Assembly (NCBI GenBank): GCA_947626315.1
Contig: CANQRQ010000013.1
Location: 1 to 63,678 of the forward strand
DNA: 63,678 bases
Reading direction: 5' to 3'
From: an uncultured Oscillospiraceae bacterium
GTDB lineage: Bacteria; Bacillota; Clostridia; Oscillospirales; Oscillospiraceae
Both the position numbers and the translations under genes were made by a program. Shown one piece after another: positions 57,699 through 63,678 of this stretch (position 1 is the stretch's first letter; each line of letters opens with the position of its first letter). The notes under the pieces were generated by a model. The model was not told the origin of the DNA and searched no databases. It saw nothing but the letters and a program-made list of their open reading frames with translations.

Positions 57699-57702
57699 GG
57701 CC

Positions 57703-58929
57703 ATGGAGAGACTGACCTTTACCGTCTCCGAGCTGAACAACCGGATCAAGGGCCTGCTGGAGCTGGACCCGGCGCTGGCGGATGTCTGCGTCCGGGGCGA
57801 GCTGTCCAATTATAAAATTTACCCCTCCGGGCATCACTATTTCACCCTCAAGGACAGCGAGAGCAGCCTCAGCTGCGTCATGTTCAAAAGCAGCGCCTCC
57901 CGGCTCCGTTTCCGGCCGGAGAGCGGCATGCAGGTCACGGCCTTCGGCCGGGTCTCCGTCTTCCCGCGGGACGGGAAGTACCAGCTCTACTGCAACGCGC
58001 TTGTGCCGGAGGGAACCGGGGATCTGCAAATCGCCTTTGAGCAGCTGAAGGAAAAGCTCTCCAGGGAGGGCCTCTTTGACGAGAGCCACAAGAAGCCGCT
58101 GCCCCGTTTTCCCAAGCGGATCGGGATCATCACCTCCTCCGCGGGCGCTGCGGTACACGATATGATCCGGATCCTGGGCCGCCGCTGGCCGATGGCTCAG
58201 GTGGTCCTGCTGCCGGTTCGGGTGCAGGGCGCGGAGGCGCCGCCGGAGATCGTGGGGGCGATCCGCTACGCCAACGAGTTTAAGGTGGCGGACGTGCTGA
58301 TCACCGGCCGGGGCGGCGGGTCCATCGAGGATCTCTGGGCCTTTAACGACGAGCGGGTGGCCCGGGCGATCTATGCCTCCGAGCTGCCCGTCATTTCCGC
58401 CGTGGGCCATGAGCCGGACGTGACGATTGCCGACTATGTGGCCGACCGGCGGGCCTCCACCCCCTCCAATGCGGCGGAGATCGCCGTGCCGGACTGGCGG
58501 GAGCTGCGGCAGACCCTGCAGAGCTGCGAGATCCGGGCCGCCCAGGCCATGACAGGCCGGCTGAAGCGCCTGTCCCAGCGGCTGGACGGCATCCGCTCCA
58601 AGCGGATCCTCAGCGACCCCTCCGTGCATCTGGAGGGCCGCCGCATCGAGCTGGACCGGATGCGGGACCGGCTGCTGGCGGCGCAGGAGAGCCGCCTGGC
58701 GGCGGGGAAACAGCGGTATGTGGGCCTGGCGGCCTCCCTGGACGCCATGAGCCCCCTCCGGGTCCTGTCCAGGGGCTATGCCGTGGCCAGCGACGGGGAG
58801 GGCCGGGTGCTGAAAAGCGTCCGGGAGCTCTCGCCGGGGGACAGGATCGGCCTGCGCCTGGCCGACGGCCGGGCGGACTGCCGGGTGGAGCGCATCCGGG
58901 AAGAGAGCGAGGGAGAAGACAATGGCTGA
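57703..58929 (+). CDS. xseA: Exodeoxyribonuclease VII large subunit
   Basis: The 408-residue protein has the OB-fold start (FTVSELNNRIKGLLELDPAL, VCVRGELSNYKIYPSGHHYF) and catalytic part with IGIITSSAGAAVHDMIRILG, ITGRGGGSIEDLWAFNDERV and SAVGHEPDVTIADYVADRRA, then a coiled coil. With XseB it degrades single-stranded DNA from both ends. It overlaps xseB by eight bases. Confidence 0.96.
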   Translation: MERLTFTVSELNNRIKGLLELDPALADVCVRGELSNYKIYPSGHHYFTLKDSESSLSCVMFKSSASRLRFRPESGMQVTAFGRVSVFPRDGKYQLYCNALVPEGTGDLQIAFEQLKEKLSREGLFDESHKKPLPRFPKRIGIITSSAGAAVHDMIRILGRRWPMAQVVLLPVRVQGAEAPPEIVGAIRYANEFKVADVLITGRGGGSIEDLWAFNDERVARAIYASELPVISAVGHEPDVTIADYVADRRASTPSNAAEIAVPDWRELRQTLQSCEIRAAQAMTGRLKRLSQRLDGIRSKRILSDPSVHLEGRRIELDRMRDRLLAAQESRLAAGKQRYVGLAASLDAMSPLRVLSRGYAVASDGEGRVLKSVRELSPGDRIGLRLADGRADCRVERIREESEGEDNG

Positions 58930-59155
58930 AAAGAAACTGAGTTTTGAACAGGCCCTGGGCCGCCTGGAGGAGATCGTCAAGCATCTGGAGCAGGGGGACC
59001 TGCCCCTGAGCGAGTCCATGGAGCTTTTTGAAGAGGGGACCGGCCTGCTGAACGCCTGCGGCAAGATGCTGGACGAGGCGGAGCAGAAGGTGGTCAAGCT
59101 CCGGAAGGGCCCGGACCGGGAACCGGTGGAGCTGCCCTTTGAGGACGAGACATGA
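58922..59155 (+). CDS. xseB: Exodeoxyribonuclease VII small subunit
   Basis: The 77-residue helical protein (LSFEQALGRLEEIVKHLEQG, LPLSESMELFEEGTGLLNAC) is a textbook XseB. It overlaps xseA by eight and ispA by four bases. Confidence 0.95.
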   Translation: MAEKKLSFEQALGRLEEIVKHLEQGDLPLSESMELFEEGTGLLNACGKMLDEAEQKVVKLRKGPDREPVELPFEDET

Positions 59156-60021
59156 CGGAAAAGGACTATAAAGAGAAGATCGACGCCGCCCTGGAGCGCT
59201 GCTTTACCGGCGCGGCGGAGCTGCCCCAGGCGGGCCTGGCGGAGGCCATGCGGTACAGCCTCCTGGCCGGAGGCAAGCGCATCCGGCCCATGCTGGTGCT
59301 GGAATTCTGCCGCGTGTCCGGCGGGGATGTGGAGGCGGCTCTTCCAGTGGCCTGCGCCATCGAGATGCTGCATACATACAGCCTGATCCACGACGATCTG
59401 CCCTGCATGGACAACGACGAGCTGCGGCGGGGCCGGCCCACCAACCACGTGGTGTACGGAGAGTGCACCGCTGTCTTGGCGGGGGACGCCCTGCAGGCGG
59501 AGGCTTTCGGGACCATCCTGCGCAGTCCGCTTCCGGCGGAGCGCCGGGCCAGGTGCGCGGAGGCGCTGGCGGATGCGGTGGGGCTGGACGGCATGTGCGG
59601 CGGCCAGTACCTGGACATGCTCTGGGAGGGAAAGCCCCTCAGCGAGGAGGAGCTGACCGAGATCAACAGCCGCAAGACCGGCGCGCTGCTGACGGCCGCC
59701 TGCCGGATGGGCGTAGCTGCCGCCGGAGGCGGGGAAGACCTGGACGAGGCGGCCGCGCGCTACGGCGCCGCGCTGGGTCTGGCCTTTCAGATCAGGGACG
59801 ATATGCTGGACGTGCTCAGCACCGACGCGGAGCTGGGCAAGCCCGTGGGTTCCGACGCCAAGGAGCAGAAAAACACCTATATGGCCCTGCTGGGCCGGGA
59901 AAAGTGCCAGGCCATGGTGGTCAGGCTCACCGAGTACGCCAAACAGGTTCTCAGAGAGAACTTTGCGGATACGGCATTTCTCTGCGCTCTGGCAGATTCA
60001 CTGGCTGTCAGAACCAATTAA
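59152..60021 (+). CDS. ispA: Farnesyl diphosphate synthase (geranyltranstransferase)
   Basis: The 289-residue prenyltransferase has the two aspartate motifs, SLIHDDLPCMDNDELRRGRP (DDxxxxD) and FQIRDDMLDVLSTDAELGK (DDxxD), plus LLAGGKRIRPMLVLEFC. It condenses IPP with DMAPP/GPP to farnesyl diphosphate, feeding undecaprenyl and quinone synthesis. It sits directly before dxs, so both ends of the isoprenoid route are in one cluster. Confidence 0.94.
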   Translation: MTEKDYKEKIDAALERCFTGAAELPQAGLAEAMRYSLLAGGKRIRPMLVLEFCRVSGGDVEAALPVACAIEMLHTYSLIHDDLPCMDNDELRRGRPTNHVVYGECTAVLAGDALQAEAFGTILRSPLPAERRARCAEALADAVGLDGMCGGQYLDMLWEGKPLSEEELTEINSRKTGALLTAACRMGVAAAGGGEDLDEAAARYGAALGLAFQIRDDMLDVLSTDAELGKPVGSDAKEQKNTYMALLGREKCQAMVVRLTEYAKQVLRENFADTAFLCALADSLAVRTN

Positions 60022-60052
60022 GCGCCGCTGTGCGGCCGGATAGAGGGATATT

Positions 60053-61900
60053 TTGGCTATATTAGAAAGAATCCATTCGTCGGAGGATATAAAAAAGCTC
60101 TCCGATCAGGAGCTGGAGCCGCTATGCGCCGAGATCCGGGCTTTTTTGATCGAGAAGGTCTCCCGGACCGGCGGGCATCTGGCCTCCAATCTGGGGGCGG
60201 TGGAGCTGACGGTGGCGCTCCACCGGGTCTATGACAGCAGCCGGGACAGGATCCTGTTCGACGTGGGGCATCAGAGCTATACGCATAAGATCATCACCGG
60301 GCGGCGGGAGCGCTTTGACAGCCTGCGGCAGTACGGCGGGCTGTCCGGCTTCCCTAAGCCCTATGAGAGCGGGGACGACCCCTTTGTAGCCGGCCACGCG
60401 TCGGACTCCGTGTCCGTGGCCCTGGGGATGGCCAAAGCCAGGACCCAGGCCCGGGAGGACTATAAAGTGGCCGCTGTCATCGGCGACGGGGCCATGACCG
60501 GGGGCCTGGCCTATGAGGGCCTGGAGGCGGCCGCAGCCAGCGGCGAGCCTCTGGTCATCATCCTCAACGACAACGCCATGTCCATTGACCGGAACGTGGG
60601 CGGCATGGCCCGGCTGCTGCAAAAGCTCCGGGTCCGGCCGGGGTATATCAGCTTCAAGCGCTGGTACAGAAACGCGCTGGCGGGCCTGCCGGGGGTCTAT
60701 CATTTTACCCACGCGGTGAAGGAGCGGCTGAAGGCGCTGCTTCTGCCGGACAATATGTTCAGCGCGATGGGCTTTGACTATATGGGGCCGGTGGACGGCC
60801 ACGACGCGGTGGCTTTGGAGACGGTGATCCGCTGGGCGGAGGAGATGAAAAAGCCGGTCATCGTCCACGTACTGACCAAGAAAGGAAAGGGCTGCCCTTA
60901 CGCCGAGGCGCACCCGGAGCTCTACCACGGCGTAGGGCCCTTCGACCCGGTAACCGGGGAGATCCTGTCCTCCGGAGAGAGCTTTTCGGATGTCTTTGGG
61001 GAAACGCTCTGCTCCCTGGCCCGGAGGGACGGCCGGATCACCGCGTTCACGGCGGCTATGGCCGGGGGCACGGGTCTGGACGGCTTCGCCAAAAGCTTCC
61101 CGGACCGCTTTGTGGACGCGGGTATCGCTGAGGGCCACGCCGCGGCTATGGCCGCGGGGATGGCCAAGCAGGGGGCACTGCCGGTTTTCGCCGTGTATTC
61201 CAGCTTCCTGCAGAGGAGCTACGACATGCTGATCCACGACGTGGCCCTTCAGGGCCTGCATGTGACCCTGTGCATTGACCGGGCGGGCATTGTGGGCAGC
61301 GACGGGGAGACCCATCACGGCATTTTTGACATGAGCTATCTCAACTCCGTGCCGGGGATGACGGTGTTCTGTCCCGCCAGCTTTCAGGAGCTGCGGGATA
61401 TGCTGGAGGAGGCGGTGTTTGCCTGTTCCGGCCCGGTGGCGGTGCGCTATCCCCGGGGCGGAGAGGGGGCCTATACCGGCTCCGTTACCCAGGCCGAGTA
61501 CACGGTCCGGGAGGGGAGCGACGTGACGGTGGCCTGCTACGGCACCATGGTCAACGAGGCGCTGCAGGCGGCGGAGCTGCTGGCCCGGGCGGGCCTGTCC
61601 GCCCAAGTGGTGAAGCTGGGCCGGATCGGCGGCGAAGGCTTCCCGCTGACCCTCGCCTCCCTGGCGAAAACCGGGCGCCTTGTCATGGCCGAAGAGGTCT
61701 GCGCCGCCGGCTGCGTGGGCGAGCGGATCCTGGCGGAGGCCGCCCGAAAGAGTGTGTCTCTGCAGGGGGCAAGGCTGCTGAACCTGGGGCAGGGGATCGT
61801 GCCCCACGGGGACCGGAAGCGGCTGATGCGGGACTTTCGGATCGACGCGCAGGCGATCGCGGACGCGGCGGAGGAGCTCTGCCAGCCGGAGAGACGATGA
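60053..61900 (+). CDS. dxs: 1-deoxy-D-xylulose-5-phosphate synthase
   Basis: The 615-residue thiamine diphosphate enzyme starts the MEP isoprenoid pathway from pyruvate and glyceraldehyde 3-phosphate. Motifs are HLASNLGAVELTVALHRVYD, ILFDVGHQSYTHKIITGR, the ThDP-binding VIGDGAMTGGLAYEGLEAAA ending in ILNDNAMSID, and the transketolase block DRAGIVGSDGETHHGIFDMS. It uses a TTG start at 60053 (GAGGGATATT before it). The next gene overlaps by four bases. Confidence 0.96.
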   Translation: MAILERIHSSEDIKKLSDQELEPLCAEIRAFLIEKVSRTGGHLASNLGAVELTVALHRVYDSSRDRILFDVGHQSYTHKIITGRRERFDSLRQYGGLSGFPKPYESGDDPFVAGHASDSVSVALGMAKARTQAREDYKVAAVIGDGAMTGGLAYEGLEAAAASGEPLVIILNDNAMSIDRNVGGMARLLQKLRVRPGYISFKRWYRNALAGLPGVYHFTHAVKERLKALLLPDNMFSAMGFDYMGPVDGHDAVALETVIRWAEEMKKPVIVHVLTKKGKGCPYAEAHPELYHGVGPFDPVTGEILSSGESFSDVFGETLCSLARRDGRITAFTAAMAGGTGLDGFAKSFPDRFVDAGIAEGHAAAMAAGMAKQGALPVFAVYSSFLQRSYDMLIHDVALQGLHVTLCIDRAGIVGSDGETHHGIFDMSYLNSVPGMTVFCPASFQELRDMLEEAVFACSGPVAVRYPRGGEGAYTGSVTQAEYTVREGSDVTVACYGTMVNEALQAAELLARAGLSAQVVKLGRIGGEGFPLTLASLAKTGRLVMAEEVCAAGCVGERILAEAARKSVSLQGARLLNLGQGIVPHGDRKRLMRDFRIDAQAIADAAEELCQPERR

Positions 61901-62688
61901 AAAAAGTCAGACTTGATCAATTGATATACGATCTGGGCTACGCGGAGAGCCGGGAGAGGGCCAAGACCACGGTCATGAGCGGCCTGGTGTATGTGGACGG
62001 CCGCCGGCTGGATAAGCCCGGCATGGCGGTGGACCCGGCGGCAAAGGTGGAGGTCCGGGGGCCGGCGCTCCCCTTTGTGAGCCGGGGCGGCTATAAGCTG
62101 GACAAGGCGCTGAAGGTATTTCCCGTGGACCCAGCGGGAAAAATCTGCATGGACTGCGGCGCCTCCACCGGAGGCTTTACGGACGTGCTGCTCCAGCACG
62201 GAGCCAAAAAGGTCTACGCGGTGGATGTGGGCTACGGGCAGCTGGCCTGGAAGCTCCGCACCGACGAGCGGGTGGTCAACCTGGAGCGGACCAACATCCG
62301 GTATATCACCCGGGAGCAGGTGCCGGAGGCCCTGGACCTGGCGGTGATGGACCTGTCCTTTATCTCCATCCGGCTGGTGCTCCCGGCGGTTCAGGCCCTG
62401 CTCCGGCCGGAGGCCGACCTGATCTGCCTGATCAAGCCCCAGTTTGAGGCGGGCCGTGAAGAGGTCGGCAAGAAGGGCGTGGTCCGGGACAAGGCGGTCC
62501 ATGAGCGGGTGGTGGAGGAGATCCTGGCCTTTGCCCCCGGCGTGGGCCTCAGCCCGGTAGGGCTGGATTTCTCTCCAATCAAGGGCCCGGAGGGGAACAT
62601 CGAATATATCTGCCATCTGAAAAACGGCGTATATGACTGCGCCCTGGACCCAAAGAGGGTCGTGGAGGCCTCCCACGAGGCCCTATAA
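61897..62688 (+). CDS. tlyA: TlyA-family rRNA methyltransferase
   Basis: The 263-residue protein has an N-terminal S4 RNA-binding domain (RLDQLIYDLGYAESRERAKT) and a FtsJ-like methyltransferase: PFVSRGGYKLDKALKVF, CMDCGASTGGFTDVLLQHGA, VYAVDVGYGQLAWKLR. TlyA proteins 2'-O-methylate 16S/23S rRNA and were first named as haemolysins. Its place before nadK and argR/recN is standard in Clostridia. Confidence 0.93.
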   Translation: MKKVRLDQLIYDLGYAESRERAKTTVMSGLVYVDGRRLDKPGMAVDPAAKVEVRGPALPFVSRGGYKLDKALKVFPVDPAGKICMDCGASTGGFTDVLLQHGAKKVYAVDVGYGQLAWKLRTDERVVNLERTNIRYITREQVPEALDLAVMDLSFISIRLVLPAVQALLRPEADLICLIKPQFEAGREEVGKKGVVRDKAVHERVVEEILAFAPGVGLSPVGLDFSPIKGPEGNIEYICHLKNGVYDCALDPKRVVEASHEAL

Positions 62689-62744
62689 GAAGAAATTCGT
62701 GTGAAAAATCACTCTGTTAAGATGAAAGCAGAATGGAGATTGCT

Positions 62745-63590
62745 ATGATAGCTGTCTTTCCCAACCCCTTTCGTGACAACGGGCTGGAGATCACAAGGCA
62801 GGTTGTGGAGCTTTTGCGGCGGGAGGGGGCGGAGACCGCCGTCTGTCCCGTGTTCGCGGAGGACGCGCCGGAGGCCATCCCTGCGGATGTAGAGACCCGG
62901 CCCTTTGAGAGCTTTGCCGACGCCTGCCGCCTGGCCGTTGTCATCGGCGGCGACGGCACTATTTTGGCCGTGGCCCGGAAGCTCTACGGCCGCTCGGTTC
63001 CGATCCTGGGGATCAACCTGGGCACGAAGGGCTTTATGTGCGCCCTGGAGCCGGAGGACATTGCCCTGACGGCTCAGGCTGCCCGGGGCGAGTTTAAGAT
63101 CAGCCGCCGGATGATGCTGGACCTGCGGCTGCTCCGGAACGGGGAATGTGTCTATACCGACTGCGCCTTGAACGACGCGGTGCTCCGGGGCTATGTGGAC
63201 TGCATCCAGTTGACAGCCTGGTGCGGGGAGACTCGGATCATCAGCTACAGCGGAGACGGGATGATCCTGGCCACGCCCACCGGCTCTACCGGCTACTCCA
63301 TGTCCGCCGGCGGACCGATCGTGGAGCCCAGCGCCTCCAACATCATTCTCAGCCCCATCTGCGCCCATATGATCGGGGCCAGGACCTTTGTGCTGGACCC
63401 CAGCCGGAAGCTGTACGTGCGGGCGGAACGGCTTCACGGCCGCCGGGCCTATCTGTCCGTGGACGGCAACGCCGGGATAGACCTGGTCAACGGGGACATT
63501 CTGGAGGTCTCCCGCTCCGAGCATCACGCGCTGATGGCGGACATGGGGCTGCACAGCTTCTTTGATATCGCTTACGAAAAATTAACCTGA
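62745..63590 (+). CDS. nadK: NAD kinase
   Basis: The 281-residue enzyme phosphorylates NAD to NADP. The GGDG motif is LAVVIGGDGTILAVARKLYG, and ILATPTGSTGYSMSAGGPIV is the second conserved block. ATG 62745 (IAVFPNPFRDNG) has GGAG six bases upstream; ATG 62733 is an alternative adding MEIA. After it 88 bases remain, starting a possible GTG frame (KIINERKT) that stops at once; I see no gene there. Confidence 0.95.
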   Translation: MIAVFPNPFRDNGLEITRQVVELLRREGAETAVCPVFAEDAPEAIPADVETRPFESFADACRLAVVIGGDGTILAVARKLYGRSVPILGINLGTKGFMCALEPEDIALTAQAARGEFKISRRMMLDLRLLRNGECVYTDCALNDAVLRGYVDCIQLTAWCGETRIISYSGDGMILATPTGSTGYSMSAGGPIVEPSASNIILSPICAHMIGARTFVLDPSRKLYVRAERLHGRRAYLSVDGNAGIDLVNGDILEVSRSEHHALMADMGLHSFFDIAYEKLT

Positions 63591-63678
63591 TCCAGGGGGT
63601 GTACTGTGAAAATAATCAACGAGCGCAAAACGTAGAACAGGCCAGGAAAAAAAGGCATAGCAAAGCAAGCCCCTGACG

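Overview
This looks like the chromosome of a GC-rich, spore-forming gut Clostridia member (Oscillospiraceae-like, near Flavonifractor/Lawsonibacter). The evidence is a complete spoIIIAA-AH operon, the order asp23-nusB-xseA-xseB-ispA-dxs-tlyA-nadK, an alpha/beta-type small acid-soluble spore protein (SASP) gene, and very GC-rich codon use in the right third. I assign the genus only loosely.

Layout. (1) 1-1877: left chromosomal flank with a YdeI-family gene cut by the window edge, a membrane-anchored XRE regulator and a frameshifted secreted protein. (2) 1878-26888: mobile element 1, about 25.0 kb. It has a large serine recombinase at its left end, a MobV relaxase and a primase-helicase pair. 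Its cargo is a defence-type island: DUF234 ATPase, three-gene DUF4160-like cassette, Fic protein, XRE/sigma pair, hairpin array, type III restriction-modification (RM), PIN protein, AAA/DUF4143 ATPase, and a BcgI-like RM operon followed by a RelA/SpoT-like synthetase. (3) 26987-38891: mobile element 2, about 11.9 kb. It has a short RepA_N protein with 31-bp iteron-like repeats, then toxin-antitoxin and regulatory modules separated by nine copies of one palindrome, two copies of a structured terminator-ended repeat, a TnpW-like protein and a second large serine recombinase at the right end. (4) 38892-63678: right chromosomal flank with an iron alcohol dehydrogenase, a P-type ATPase lacking its phosphorylation aspartate, spoIIIA, a long inverted-repeat RNA candidate, a transport/hydratase operon, and the nusB-to-nadK cluster.

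The central observation is that both elements sit in one gene. Reading the minus strand, the N-terminal codons of an SASP gene (ssp) lie at 38964-38887, the middle at 26986-26888, and the last codons at 1888-1848. Each junction carries a short duplicated core (GGCGG for element 2; TCATCTTCTTGA for element 1). Removing both elements on paper restores an uninterrupted, in-frame 66-residue SASP that keeps its own terminator at 1803-1824. The last codons of the element 1 recombinase are the last codons of ssp.

The second notable system is the palindrome-delimited module array in element 2 (27.9-36.5 kb). Nearly every gene module is bounded by a copy of a palindrome built on TGTTTCACSGTGAAACA. Most differences between arms are changes that would keep G-U pairing in a plus-strand RNA, and two copies have different but self-complementary outer arms.
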